DNA of 64,000 nt from Cavia porcellus (GCF_034190915.1 NW_026947507.1:20065501-20129500); one strand, 5' to 3'. Numbered from the stretch's first letter, positions 1 through 12,184 are shown. Translations and numbers: made by a program. Notes: a model not told the origin generated them from the letters alone.

Positions 1-404
1 CAAATGATTAAAGAAAGAAGAGTAAAAACAGTCTTTTTTCTACAACTAGATAAAATTCTACCAATAAGAAAAAGTAAATACAAGTAAAAATATTAGTTTT
101 GTAATAGAAAAATAATTAAAATAACTTCTTGGATATTAACAAGAACATTAAGAAAGACATGCCCATAGTTATTAAATATTTATAATCCTTCTATAAGAAT
201 ATGTAAACCTAGAGCATAGGTTAGAGGATAAGAATATTTTCAAATCCAAGACATCTTACTGTTTATGTGACACTGAAAATTTTAATAAATATGAATGGAT
301 TTCATTAAGAAATTAAATAATAATAATGAGGAGACTGCAAAGAAAAGGACTTCTGCTAAACTGTCAATGAATATGTAAGCTACTACACTGTGAAAACTCT
401 AAAA
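1..404. other. AT-rich sequence, nothing recognised
   Basis: AT-rich single-copy-looking DNA. I see no repeat family, RNA gene or coding signal in it. Confidence 0.4.
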
Positions 405-520
405 GTCAGTATGAAGATTCCTCAGAAACTTAACAGTAGAAATTTCATTCCATTTACTGTTTCCCTTCTAGATATTTTCTCAGAAGAGCTAAAGGGATTG
501 AATTACAGCCTACATGCTTC
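405..520 (+). mobile_element. L1 ORF2 C-terminal fragment
   Basis: The stretch aligns by eye with the part of ORF2 just after the Cys motif in the intact L1 of this window (about 26305-26400), including the segment read there as a FPEELK-like run. It is short and degraded and has no L1 tail; a pyrimidine-rich tract (520-655) follows. The open frame over it is a leftover of ORF2, not a gene. Confidence 0.5.
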
Positions 521-655
521 TCCATATTTTTCCCCACTCTTCTCTCCTCTATTCAACCTCTTTCCCCTTCTTATTTACAAAGTTTTGTTTTCATTTTTAT
601 CATTTCTTTCTTCTTCCTCCCATTCCCCCTCTTCCCTCCATAGTTCCCCTTTATT
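520..655. repeat. pyrimidine-rich low-complexity tract
   Basis: Mostly T and C on the + strand (runs such as TTCTTCCTCCC). It could be the complement of a purine-rich L1 3' UTR tract or simple low complexity. No coding role is evident. Confidence 0.5.
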
Positions 656-829
656 TTGAATAATTTATTCCTATGGCACAATACCTTTTATATACTCTGA
701 TCCTTATTTAAAGTTTTGGTATCTCACACCAGAGAAATAAAGCAATATTCATATATGTGTGTCATATTTGATTCATTTAAGAGTTATGGCTGATATTTAT
801 CTATCTATCTGTTCATCCATCCATCGTCC

Positions 830-1635
830 ACCAACAGTGGAGTGTAAACTGCTTATTTTATCCTTTCTCAGTGCATTTATTGTTAGTGTACAGGAATGCT
901 ATTTATTTTTGAGTGTTGACTTTGATCAGTCTTGGATTGAAGTTCACATTAGCTACAAACAGAATAGCTACCTGATTTTTTTCTACATCATACTACTGAA
1001 TATGGTTATTTGATCTAGAAATCTTTCATTGGAGTTTTTAGGGTCTTTTATGTAGAGCATCATGTTGGTGTAAATGTATTTATGGTTGTAAAGGGTGTAA
1101 ATATTTATGATGTAAAAGTACAAAAAATAATGATGTTTTAATGTCTTCTTTTTCTCTCCTTGTTCTTTTTTTTTTCTCATTCTCTCTTGTCTAATTGATC
1201 TAGCTAATGTTTCCAGAACTATATTGAACAGGAGTCTTGATAGTAAATGTCTTTGTCTTGTTTCAGTTTTTGACCTTTTAGTAGAATGTTGACTGTTAAT
1301 TTGTCATAGATGGCCTTTATCAGATTGAGATAAAGACCTTCTATTCCAATTTTCTGTAGGATTATTTTTAATCATGAATGGGTACTAACTTTGTCACATG
1401 CTTTTTATGCATCTATTGTGATGGTCATGTGATTTTTGTGTTTGATTTTGTTGATATGACACATTTCATTTACTTACTTGCGTATGTTGAAGATTCCCAG
1501 CATCTCTGGATGAATTCTAGTTGGTCATGGGGTAAAATATTCTTGATTATTTACTGCATTCTATTTGCCAGTATCTTATTCAGATTTTTCATGTCATTAG
1601 ATAGATTGGCTTGCAGTTCTCTTTTCTTGGACTCC
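830..1635 (-). mobile_element. degraded L1 ORF2 (RT region), antisense
   Basis: Read on the minus strand this is the reverse transcriptase part of L1 ORF2. It contains the stretch matching the intact L1 from about codon 540 ([16 protein letters not shown]) through the RT core to the MLYIEDP-like segment after the catalytic FADD box. Stops and indels are frequent, and the FADD box is displaced by a low-complexity insertion near 1085-1170. A 51-bp block at 924-974 instead matches the endonuclease region in antisense (see findings). It is dead. Confidence 0.75.
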
Positions 1636-2480
1636 AAACACCAGTAGAAATAAACTAGAAGACAGGGCAAGCTATTAAACAGAGGAGAAAGACAGATCAC
1701 CAAAAATGGGAAAATAATATGAGAAGGATAAGTCACTCCATATCATTTATAACCATCAATATAAATGGTCTCAACTCATCAGTCAAAAAAAAAAAAACTA
1801 GAAGAATGAACCAAGAAACAAGATCCAGCAAAGTTGCATACAAGAACCACATTTAACTCAAAAATAAATTCATAGATTGAATGTAAAAGGATAAAAAGAA
1901 ATACTAGATGTCACAGGAACCCAGAAAAAAGCAGGGTAGCTATTCTATTTGTAACAATGTGAACTTCAATCCAAGAGTGATCAAAAGAGACAAAGTCAGT
2001 ACACATTTGTAAGGGAAAGCTCCAAGAAGAGATAAGAATTATAAATACATATACACCAAATACCAGTGTACTCAATTACATAAACAAATGAATGTGAAAA
2101 GTCAAATAAGCATTACAACAATTATAAGGGGAACTTCAGAACTCCACTGTTACAAACAGACAAATCAATGAGATAAAAACTAAACTATAAAATATTAAAA
2201 TTGAATTAAACCTGTAAACAAGTGGACTGAGTAGATGTCCACAGAGTGTTCCACCCCATAATATTAGCATACATATTTTTCTCAGCTGCGTATGGGATGT
2301 TTTCAAGATAGACCATATACTAGCCTACAGAGCACGCTTAGAAAATGCAAATGAATTGAAATTATCCCATGCATATTATCTGAACATAGTGCAAAACAAA
2401 ATTGGAAATCAGCAAACAAAGAAACCACAGAAACTACATAAGCATCTATGTGTGATAGCTTAAACAAATTTTTTAAGGAA
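1636..2480 (+). mobile_element. degraded L1 inter-ORF and ORF2 endonuclease region
   Basis: The start resembles the ORF1 end and ORF1-ORF2 spacer of the intact L1. From about 1740 it follows the ORF2 N-terminal endonuclease ([13 protein letters not shown] start, then CLQETHL-like and AGVAILF-like segments), with many stops. It lies head to head with the antisense RT fragment on its left. Because the left part is downstream ORF2 rather than the piece immediately preceding this one, simple twin priming does not explain the pair. Confidence 0.75.
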
Positions 2481-2762
2481 AATGAGATTTATTATTTACT
2501 ATCAGTTATTTGGTTTTGGATGTCCTGTAATACTTTCATTCTCTTGAAAGGTTTTATATTATTTTGTTATGTTTGATACTATTGTGTGTGAAGGTATGCT
2601 CACCTATTTCAAAAAAAAAGACATACAGAAGCTACTGTTGATATCTAGTTGTCTTGTCGTGAAGTAATGTGTTGCTTGCATTGTTCTGTTCTGATTTGCT
2701 TTGTTGTGTTCTCTTTTGTTTTATTCTCTTTAAAATAAAAAAATTAAAAATTAAAAAAAATA
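2481..2762 (+). mobile_element. L1 3' UTR and A-rich tail inserted in an older L1
   Basis: The sequence resembles the 3' UTR of the intact L1 around 26800-27100 (GTCCTGTA and T-rich blocks) and ends in an A-rich tail at about 2735-2762. It interrupts an older ORF2, which resumes at about 2775. This is a 5'-truncated L1 inserted into another L1. Confidence 0.55.
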
Positions 2763-4294
2763 AAAAATCTGTAAATTAACCCCTTCCTGAATAATCAGTG
2801 TGTCACGGATGAAATTAAAGAAAAAAATTAAACAATATTTACAATTAAATCATACTGCAATAAAACATACTAGGATTTATGGGATGCAGTGACAGGAGTC
2901 CTAAGAGAGAAATTTACAGTGGCAAATTCTCATACTAGAAAAATAGAACAAGCTTAAATAAACAACCTAAGTTTCAACCTCAATCTTCTAGAACAAGAAG
3001 AGCAAATCATACACAAACTCATGTGAGGAAACAAATTATTAAAATAAGAACAGAAAATTAATCCAATTAAAACTAAAAAGATACAAAGAATAATGAGTTG
3101 AAAAGTTGGTTCTTTGAAAGATTCAATAAAAATTATAATCTCATAGTCAGCCATTTCAAAAAGGGGGAAAAAAGACTCAGATTCTCACAATTAGGAATGA
3201 GAAGGGTGAAATAACAACAGATCTGGTGGAAAATCAAAAGATGATCAATACCTACTTTGAGAAACTGTACTCTAATAACATAAAACACAGAAGCAATGGA
3301 TAGATCCATGTATACATATGAATTATCAAAACGGAATTAAGAAGATATAAAAATTCTAAACAATCCAGTATCAGTCAGTGAAATAGAAAATATGCCAAAA
3401 GCTTACCAATCAAGAAAAGCTGAGGTATGATGAATTCACAGCTGAATTCTACAAGAAATTTGAAGATCTAATGCCTTGATGAAACCCTAATGAAATTGAA
3501 AGGGATGCAATACTCCCAAAGTCATTCCTGAAAACAAGTATTACTCTGATATCATATTCATGTTTATAGTACAATTCACAATAGTTAAATCTTGGAAGCA
3601 GCCTATAGGTTCATCAACAGATGAAAGGATAAGGAAGTTGTAGTATTTTCTATTCAATATAGTTCTGGAAACATTATCAAGAGCAATTAGACAAGAGAGA
3701 GAAATAAAAGGAATAAAGATAGGAAAGAAAGAAGTTAAATTATCATTATTTGCAGGTGAGATGACACTCTACATAGAAGACACTAAAAACTCTACCAATA
3801 AACTTTTCAACTTAATAAGCAAATTTAGCAGCACAGCTAGATACAAAGTCAACACTAAAAAGTCAATAGCATTCCTGTACACAACAAACTCACTGAGAGG
3901 GGAAATAAGGGAAACCACACCCTTTACAATAACAGAAAAAAAAAAAAAAAACACTTAATCAATCTAAGAAAGGAAGTAAAAGATTTACACATTGAAAATT
4001 ACAGTATTCTGAAAAAAGAAATTGAAGGAGAATTCAGAAAATGGAAAGATATCATTGCTCATGGATAGGAAGAAATAACATTGTAAAAAAAAAGGCTGAA
4101 CTCTTAAAACTGTTATACAGATTTAGTGCAATCTTAATCAAAATTCCATAAATCATTCTTAAAATTCGTATGGAACCATAAGAAACCTAGAATAAGAAAG
4201 GCAATCCTGGGCAACAAAGGCAAGGCAAGAGGCATCAGAATCCCAGACCTGAAATTATACAAAAAACTCCTATGATAAAATCAGCTAGATGGTG

Positions 4295-4296
<2 letters not shown>

Positions 4297-4332
<36 letters not shown>
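4297..4332 (+). repeat. (A)36 run inside L1 ORF2
   Basis: An uninterrupted run of 36 A residues at the ORF2 position corresponding to about codon 895 of the intact L1. No SINE body precedes it, so it is an in situ expansion or the trace of a lost insertion. Confidence 0.85.
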
Positions 4333-4334
<2 letters not shown>

Positions 4335-4487
4335 CCCGAGTATCAGTGGTAACAGACTAGAAGATGCATACACTATTCCAAACATACTCAGGTACCTTAA
4401 CATTTTACAAAGGGGCCAAATATGTACACTGGAAGAAAGGTAAGCTCTTTAATAAGTGGTGTTAGAAAAACTGGGCTTAAACTAGAC

Positions 4488-4641
4488 TCAAGCCAAGCTT
4501 GGCATGGTGGCTCACGCCTGTAATCCCAGCACTCAGGAGGCTGTGGTGGGAGGACCATTGCGAGTTTGAGACCAGCCTGAGCTACAAAGTGAGCTCAAGG
4601 CCAGCCTGAACTGCGTAAGGAGACCCCCGCTCAAAAAAGAC

Positions 4642-4668
<27 letters not shown>
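4488..4668 (+). mobile_element. B1-type SINE with target-site duplication
   Basis: A 7SL-derived B1/Alu-like element: GGCATGGTGGCTCACGCCTG head, TAATCCCAGCACT box, GAGTTTGAGACCAGCCTG box, and a long A tail. It is flanked by matching copies of AACTAGAC at 4480-4487 and 4669-4676, the duplication expected from L1-mediated insertion. The body carries a partial internal repeat of the AGCCTGA block. Confidence 0.85.
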
Positions 4669-4672
<4 letters not shown>

Positions 4673-5920
4673 AGACCCATGCCTATCACCATGCATTAAA
4701 ATCAAAGTGGATCAAAGATCTAAATATTAAAACAGAAATACTAAACCTACTGGAAGACAAAGTAGGTAGAAATTTCTACACATGGGTATAGGCAGAGTTC
4801 ATGAACAAAAACCAAACTTCTCGGAAAGTACTTCAAAGAATCAACAACTGGTATCTTATCCTGTTAAAAGTTTTTGCACATCAAAAGAAATCACCAACAG
4901 AGTGAAAAGAAAATCCAAAGATTGGGAAAAGATTTTGTCAACTGTACCTCAGACAAAGGACTTCCATCTATAACGTATAAAGAATTTTTTAAAAAATCAG
5001 GCCCCCCAAATTCAAAAGCCCAATCCAAAAATGGGCATTGATATAGATACACAATTTTGAGATGAAGAAACACAAATGACAAGTAAATATATGAAAAAAT
5101 GTTCAACATCATTGGTCATTCAAGAAATGTAAATTACAACAACACTGAGATATTATCTCACACCAGAAAGAATGGCTAATGTCAAGAAATCAACCAATAA
5201 CAAATGCTGGCAGGGCTGTGGGGAAAAGGGAACCCTTCTCCATTATAGGTAGGAGTATAGACTGGTGGAAATCAGTGTGAAAATTCCTCAAAAAACTTGG
5301 TTTAGAGGTTCCATTTGACACAGCTATTCTCCTTCTGGGTATTTTCCCAAAAGAACTGAAAACATCATACCACAGCAGTATATGTGTACCCAATATAGAA
5401 GCACAATTTATAATATCAATACAACCCGAATGCCCAACAAGGAATAGATTTTTTTTAAAATGTGGTATTTTTATACAATGGAATACTTTGTCAGCCATAA
5501 AGAATAACAAACTTAAGGTTTCATAGGTAAATGAATGCAACTAGAAACTATATTCATAAATGAAATAAATCCAACTTGCATGTGTAAATACCATATTGTC
5601 TTGCTAGTGTAAGACCCAAAGAATAAATATGATCCAAAAGTTACAATCGATATAGTAAAAGGAAAAGAAACTGTTCAAATGGAAATTATGTTGTTTGAAC
5701 AATTTTGCATGTCTTTATCTTGTAGTCTAAGCAGCTACTTTGAAGATAACAATATGCAGTATAACTACCATTGTTAAATTCCTACCATCTTGGTTTGAAA
5801 TCCTATACCGCTATTGTTTGTTGTTGTTGCTGTTGTCATTTTGCTTTTGTTGTTGCTACTTGTTTTTTTTTTCTTGATTTGTCTATTCTTTTTCCGCTTT
5901 AAAATAAAAAGAGAAAAAAA

Positions 5921-6300
5921 ATGACGATATTTACAAGTGGAATACTACTGTGGTATTAAGAAGAAGAAATCTGAGTCATTTGTAGAAAAATGAATTCACC
6001 TTGAGAACATAACATTAAGTGGAATAAAGCAGACATACAAAATTGGATATCATATGGTTTTTCTTGTATCAGATACCCAAAATATGAAGGAAAGAGATAT
6101 ACAAGAGATATATACAATAATAGGAAACAAGGAGATACATCTTATCCAAAGGGAAGAGGACAAAAAATGGAAGAAGTTAGGAGGGAGAAAAGAGGGATAG
6201 GAAGTGAAGAGAATTAAGATGTTCATGGACCAACTCCACCCAAAAAATGCAATAATTTTGTCTGTATACACGTGCTGGTAAATATATATTTAAAATTATT
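5921..6300 (+). mobile_element. L1 3' end of another subfamily
   Basis: It begins with the ORF2 C-terminal stretch (GGAATACTACT, then TTGAGAACATAACATTAAG) and continues into a purine-rich 3' UTR (6150-6220). The 3' UTR differs from that of the neighbouring L1s, so this is a separate, older insertion. It has no intact frame. Confidence 0.6.
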
Positions 6301-6429
6301 TTAACTATATTAGTATTTAAAAATCATTTAAGTTATATTATTTTATTTAAAATATGGATAATATTTTACCTCAGTGGACAAGGACATGGATGATTACATG
6401 CAATAATGTTTGTATTTATTCCCATGTGT

Positions 6430-6640
6430 ATGACAGCATTGCAAGTCAAGGTTTAGCAAACTTTTTGTGTAAAATATTTCAGACTTTCTCACCTGGGATC
6501 CTCTTTTCTGTTATTTAGCCTCTCTGGTGTAATGAAGACGGCCATAGATAATATGTAAATGAACAGAATGTTCTGATAAAATTTTATTCACAAAAAAATG
6601 CACTGGGTTAGATGTATAGTTCATGGACCTTAATTTTCCA
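6430..6640 (+). mobile_element. fossil MER-type (hAT-like) DNA transposon
   Basis: It resembles a widespread mammalian non-autonomous DNA transposon from memory: a GTTTAGCAAACTTTTTGTGT start, GCCATAGATAATATGTAAAT in the middle, and AAAATTTTATTCACAAAAA near the end. I cannot name the subfamily safely. Terminal inverted repeats are not clear at this level of decay. Confidence 0.45.
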
Positions 6641-6644
6641 ACCA

Positions 6645-8385
6645 GTTTTTAACTATAGAGTAATTATGTATCTGTTACCTCTAATACCATTATAAATTAC
6701 TGGAGTTTAGAAAGGTTTTTCTTATTTTGTTTCTATGTTTTGCATCTCTTAGCCAGTATTTGATGTGTAATTAGGTGCTTATTACATGATATTTATAAAA
6801 TAATTATTTATTGGGAACAATACTAAAGCACTAGTGAAATGCTTGTTCATATTCTGCCTGATTTTGCTTTTCTACTCAAGAGTCAGAAGTAAATGCAACA
6901 CAGAAATTAAAAAAGAATGAGCTTATTCTAGTACAAACAATCTCGCTAAGCCATGTTTCTCTCCAGCGTTTGGATCGTTTATGTTTCCTCTGCACCTTGC
7001 CGAAGTACTTTAACCTATTCACAGAGCCACCGGACCATTTTTAATTCTCATTATCTTGCTACATTCTCTGGACAGGACATTACGGGCTTCCTTGTGCAAT
7101 CGCTTTGCTTTGAACCTAATGGAAGGGTGGGTTCAGTTTATGGTCCTCTAAGTATTTGAGTCAGGACAATTTGAGTGACTCTGCTACGTTAATGATGAGG
7201 AAAGCAATGTATAATGTTTGATGAAGAGGATATCCTGCCCTACCCTACCCCATCTCTGCTTTCACACGCTCATCACGCAACTCCTCTTACCTCAGTAAAT
7301 GTCCCTCATGGCATTTACGTTCCTGAGGGTTTTCCTTTATCAAAGAGTTCTCTTCTTCACCAAAACATTTCAAAGGGTGTAGAAAAAATTTATTCTCGTC
7401 TAAACCTTCTGAGTATACCAAACAAGGAAATGTTATAAAATGGTCGGTTATCAAAGTTAAGAGAAAAAACTGTATTCCACTGCTATTTTAGTCAATGTAC
7501 AAAGATGTTTGATCTCATATAAATTGTGTTATGCTCCTTTGAAAAATAGAGTAGATGGTTACATCATGAAAAAACCCTGAAGTTCAATGTGTTTAAAGGG
7601 ATGTGTGTGTCTGCTTGTCTGTGAGACAGACGGGCTACAACGGTGGTGGCGACAGTGGCATGCACGCTGTAGCTGGCCGCTTGTTATCACTGCAAACTCT
7701 AAAAGGTTGCCATCACTGGGCTATAATGTAAACACATTTAAAAACCAGTACATCTTAATTGAGGCAGAGTTGGCAACGCTTAGCTGATAGGGGCCATGTG
7801 GTAAAAATTACTTCTTGCCTTGTTTAAAATCAGTTTCCTATGTTGACTGCAGGTGCAGATTCCCCTTAGAGAAGCCAAAAAAATGACCTGATAGCTGAGA
7901 CATTAGGCATGGGTGTTGATGAAAAGATTTCCTTGTATTATTTTCGTTAGGTTTCCTGCTTGCCTCATCAATGTTTGATGGAGTTGGGTGCCAAAAAAGT
8001 AGAGATTAGTTTTATGGAGCATCTTGTATATTTATTTCCTCTAAAACTTGATGATATTTCACCTCAGTGATAGAGCAGGCTCCTTACTGCAATTAGCAAC
8101 AATTGGGTCAGGATGTGCGTAATCACCAAATGCCCCAGGGAAAGCCACATGAGCCTGAACTGAGATAAAGGCCAGTCCATCTGTGGTCATTGTCTTCCAA
8201 GTTCACAGATGATGCCACCCACTACTGTGTTGATATTCCTGTTAGCAGCTCTCCTGCAAGAATCTTTGTTCCTGCAGAATAAGACTTTGTTTTTTGGATT
8301 AGTAACCCCTGTTTTCTAGCTTTGCCCATTTTAGCTAAGTTTTTTCTGCAATCTCATCCTAAAATCAGAGTAGCTTCACTTGTAC
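6645..8385. other. unassigned intergenic DNA
   Basis: No repeat family, splice-flanked exon or RNA gene recognised. Open frames at 6953-7159, 7214-7438 and 7587-7787 are under 75 codons, with no recognisable motif. The part near 7600-7790 is somewhat richer in G and C than its surroundings. Confidence 0.4.
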
Positions 8386-8391
8386 ACTAAG

Positions 8392-8560
8392 GGTTTTCAA
8401 ACTTGGCATTTGACATTCTGAGTTCAATGATTCTTTGGTGGGAACACTGAACGCTTTAGAATGCTCTGTAGCATCCATGGTCTCCACCATCTAGAGATCA
8501 GTAGCACCACTGCCCCAAGAGTGTGATAACCACATTTGTCTCAGACTTTGCCTTAAATTC
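8392..8560 (-). mobile_element. MER5A-like hAT-Charlie fossil
   Basis: In antisense this follows the MER5A consensus as I remember it: TTGACATTCTGAG, ATTCTTTGGTGGGAACACTG, GTAGCATCCATGGTCTCCAC, AGATCAGTAGCACCACTGCC, TGATAACCACATTTGTCTC. It is an ancient non-autonomous DNA transposon shared by placental mammals. No coding capacity. Confidence 0.75.
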
Positions 8561-8934
8561 CGGAGGAGGAGTGAGGGTTATACACAAACATCACATCTTT
8601 ACTTACCGAGTTGATTTTTCTACCAGTCAGGTCTGTAGCCCTATCAAATCTGCCGTATTCTGTAATTTATTACATCCTTAAGTAAGCATTTCCTTCAATG
8701 CACATTTTTACAGAAAAGAAAATAGAGATCCAAGGTGATGTATTCTATTAGGCATGATGACAGTTTCACTGAGGACAAAGCCAAGGACCTTATCTTATCA
8801 CAGTGCTTATTATCTGCCCCTGCTGCCACTTATTCCATCACACACACAAAAAAAATTGTTGCTAAAAAGCTGCTACACTTTCGGCTCAATCTGTCCAAGT
8901 AACTGTGCTATCAAGTATCTAAGTATTTTAGGTT

Positions 8935-9390
8935 GTCCATGTATTCATCCATTAATTCAACAAAAATTTGAATGATCTCTGCCAGACATTGTTTTAGATT
9001 CAAAAGATATGTAAATGAACAAGCTACACTGAGTCACTATCATCCTTAAGAACATATAAATTGGATGATGATTGGTACTGTAGACAGAGTTCAATCTGCA
9101 AAGGGAGACTGAGATTCATGAAAGGATTCTAAATATGGTAGGCAGATCTCATAATGCATTGTTTGAGCAGGAAAAAGCTCAAAGGGTAATACATCTGGGT
9201 GGCAGGAATAGAATTAGTCAGGCATCAGAAAAAGTAAGAGAAAAGACCCAGAGATAGGGATGTGCTCAGGAAATTTGAGAACTGACAAGAAGACTATTGG
9301 CTGGAGCATAGTAACTCAGGATTTTTACAAAGGGCTATCTAGCAGGTCATTTGAGGCCATAAAGATAGATGGTGATGCTGATTTACTGTG
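8935..9390 (-). mobile_element. ancient L2 LINE, 3' region, antisense
   Basis: Antisense to the L2 3' end: it opens with an ATTCATCCATTAATTCAACA stretch (complement of the L2 tail), then GCCAGACATTGTTTTAGATTC. Further on it fits L2 3' UTR/ORF complement with GGCCATAAAG-like text. Heavily decayed; no frame. Confidence 0.5.
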
Positions 9391-9424
9391 AGATTTATTC
9401 TGAAGCAGAAAGGCCATTTGTCAG

Positions 9425-9610
9425 TTTCCAATCAGCTCTGTTACATTCAGCTGTGTAATTTGGGAAGTTTTATCAGGTAACTATTTGCTTCAGTTCTTTA
9501 CCTATAACATGAAGGCATTTAATAATACTCCCTGATAAGGGTGTGTGGGAGGTTTTAAAAAGATAACATATTTTTAAAATTTAGCAGAATTCCTACAGGT
9601 ACTACAAAAG
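9425..9610 (+). mobile_element. MIR SINE
   Basis: It resembles the MIR core and 3' part: AGCTGTGTAATTTGGGAAGT, TTGCTTCAGTTCTTTACCTA, then a T/A-rich stretch where the consensus has AATAATAGTACC. It interrupts or abuts L2 sequence. Ancient and degraded. Confidence 0.5.
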
Positions 9611-9617
9611 ATATTAC

Positions 9618-9708
9618 TCCATTTATTTATTTGTTTGTTTGTTTATTTATGCCATGGATCAAACTCACAACCCAGCACTTGCCAAGTAAGCATATTAGGC
9701 CTTTCATT
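9618..9708 (-). mobile_element. ID-like tRNA-derived SINE, antisense
   Basis: A T-rich (TTTG)n-like stretch at 9620-9650 (complement of an A-rich tail) is followed by the complement of the tRNA-like B box (GATCAAACTCACAACCCAGC) and anticodon-side sequence CTTGCCAAGTAAGC. The 5' end is truncated or decayed. Confidence 0.5.
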
Positions 9709-9774
9709 GACTTAAATGATCATCCTTATTGCTGACATTAGAAAATATTGTAGAGGGGTAGTACATGCAATTGT

Positions 9775-10330
9775 AGGAACAGGAGAAACAGTAAAGATGT
9801 TATAGTAACTCAGAATTTCTGTCCAGCGTGTTATATAAAAGGTTCAGAGAAATAGCGTGAGTACTTGGTATACATCTTGACAGTAACACCAATAAAATTC
9901 TGGGTGGTTTGGACGTGAGATATAAAAAGAAAATTGAGAAGTCAAGGATGGCAACAAGTTCTTTAACCTATCAACCAGAAGAATGGAGTCAGTAGTTCCC
10001 ATGATAGAAGACACTGGAGCAGCGGCTAGTCTGAGAGGAGTCCAAGTTCAGTTTGGGAGGTATTAAGGAAAAGTGTTTACTGACAGCTAAATAAAGATGT
10101 TGAATAGTCAATTTATAAATCTGGAGGTTAAGAGAGAAAACTGAGCTGGATATAAACTTACACAGGAATTACTTGAAGCTAAGAAACAACAATTTAAAGA
10201 GAAAGTTTGACATAGAAGGAGAAGGGTGAGAAATGAGCCCAGGCATCCAGCAGCATTTATAGGCTAGAAAGACAAGGACAAGTAACCAGGGGCAGGGGTG
10301 AAAAAGCTAAGAGCTTAGAGAATGGAAGTG
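9775..10330 (-). mobile_element. ancient L2 LINE, internal region, antisense
   Basis: In antisense it resembles L2 upstream of its 3' UTR, including GAAGTCAAGGATGGCAACAA, a GTCCAAGTTCAGTTTGGGAGG-like block and an AAATCTGGAGGTTAAGAGAG-like block. It appears to be the same L2 copy as 8935-9390, split by later insertions. Confidence 0.5.
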
Positions 10331-10369
10331 CCATTATAAAACCCAAGGAAAGAAAGGCCTGTTAGGACT

Positions 10370-11600
10370 TTCCATTCCAGTAATGGCAGAATAAATACAT
10401 ATTTGAGGCCAATTTTTCCTCTAGATAAACTCCAAAAGCTATACAAAAGTAACACTATCTTTCTGAAGAAGCAGAAAGCAAAAAAGAGAGAAAGTGGTTT
10501 AATCTGAATATATACTTAGAGTTTCATTGTACTCTTTAATTGTTTTTCAAGAATTAATTGAGCCATGATCTAAGAAGAGATGAAAACCCCAGATGATGAG
10601 CCCAGGAGCTGAGACTTCTTTTCCTCTGACGATTGTAGCTGATTCTGGAGAAGGTGGGTGAGAGGTTGGGAAGCTAAAGTAAATGAGTTTGAGGAATCTT
10701 TGCATACTGAACAAAACACAATCTGGAGCTCGGTACCCTGCAAATGGGAATAGGGTACAGGTAGCCCTTATGTGCTTAGTTTAGAATCCTAATTTGGTGC
10801 TTTGTAAGAATTCTGAAGAAGCCCACAATCTTTTCCATTTTTGGACTGCTTACAACTTATCCTACAATTTTTAATAGTGTATTTTATACAATAAAAACAA
10901 TCTACTCCCTGGGAAGATAACTTTAAGAAAAGATAGAATTAAATGACAATAAAATCAGACCCATCAAGCAGGTTATGACACTGAATTTAAAATAATCATG
11001 TCTCCTGTGATCCAGTAAATAAAATAATTTAGAAATTGGATAAGGAATGAAAACATATAAAAGAAGGTAGAGTGGAATTGAAAAAGCATCAGTAATAGCA
11101 ACACCATGAAACTATTATGTGGGCTTAATGGATTCGTTAAAGCCATACTTTGAAAACTAAAGGAAAGTTCAGAAGAAACTATCCAGAAGGAAACACAAGG
11201 ACACAGAAGTTAGAAAATGTAAAATGAACTGAAGTCTCTAAAACTATAAGCCTATATAAATCTTCCTTCTGTTAATTTGTTCCCCCCAAATATTTTGTCA
11301 CAGACATGGAAAATTGACAGTATAGCATTAAAGTAAATACAGTTTATTCAGAAGACATGACGAAAGCCAGAGGAACAGCTAATGTTGAAATCAAATGACA
11401 GACGACTTATAATTGTGTTGATGAATATAACTTTTAAGATTAAGGGTGAAATATAGATACATGTAAGTAAATAAAAAAGGCAACTTTCATGAGCAGAACA
11501 CTAAAGAAATATTGAAAGGAGTCTAATAGAAAAAAATCAGGTAGAATTGTTAGACACTGTTAAAGATCAGCATAAAATTTCATGTTTTTCTTCAATGACC
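10370..11600 (+). mobile_element. old L1M/HAL1-like 5' region and ORF1 remnant
   Basis: The first part (10370-10520) looks like an old L1 5' end. From about 10900 the text resembles the ORF1 region of old mammalian L1/HAL1: a GAAACTATCCAGAAGGAAAC block, TATTCAGAAGACATGACGAA, GATTAAGGGTGAAATATAGA, and an ACACTAAAGAAATATTGAAAGG-like block. Stops and indels leave no useful frame. HAL1 and L1M cannot be separated by eye. Confidence 0.45.
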
Positions 11601-11954
11601 TGGATGCAAATGCAGAAGCAAATATAGCAAGTTAAAATTATTTCAGCTGGTGGATAAAGGAGTAAACAGCTATGCCATGGACTATAGAGTGGGAAAGAGT
11701 GAGGAGAGAACATCATAGTGAGAACAGATCATGAAAAGCCAGCCTAATCTATAGATCCTGATGTCACAGAGTCATTCAGGTTCAGAGACTCAAGGCAGTT
11801 GCCTTTGAAACATGTAAATTGCTGCTGGGAGTATACAATCCTTGAAATGAGACCATTGTAGAGACCTAGCTAGCCAAAATACTGGAGGTGCACTCAAGGG
11901 AATCAGCAAGGAGTCATATCTATGAATTGCTTAATCTTAGAATTAATTAACTAA

Positions 11955-12180
11955 TATTCTTACCGGGTTTTCAAATCATTCTAAAATTGAAACCTGATCA
12001 TGCTATTACAGAGAAATCCTTTAAAGGTCACCACTTTCCCTAATATCTGAAATAATTTTCAGAATAAAATTCAATTATGAGAGGATGACAAGAAAATCCT
12101 TTAATTATCTTATTTCTCATTATATTTCCAGTATCAAAAACAAATTCCTTACATTTACAACTTGCTTAGATTTTGACCCC
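11955..12180 (+). mobile_element. ancient L2 LINE fragment, sense
   Basis: Sense-strand L2 ORF2 text: AAACCTGATCATGCTATTAC, ATTTTCAGAATAAAATTCAA, then AAAATCCTTTAATTATC. Very decayed. Confidence 0.4.
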
Positions 12181-12184
12181 TACA

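Larger units (their letters stand above)
2775..5920 (+). mobile_element. old L1 ORF2 remainder and 3' UTR
   Basis: This continues the element of 1636-2480 after the nested insertion. It runs from the linker between endonuclease and RT, through RT (a FAG-D-like degenerate FADD box near 3752), to the C-terminal Cys-motif region (about 5210-5260) and ORF2 end near 5580, then a 3' UTR with A-rich end at 5908-5920. It has many frameshifts and stops. Three oddities are nested in it: a misplaced C-terminal piece at 3555-3655, a 36-nt A run at 4297-4332, and a B1 SINE at 4488-4668. Short open frames inside are leftovers. Confidence 0.8.
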
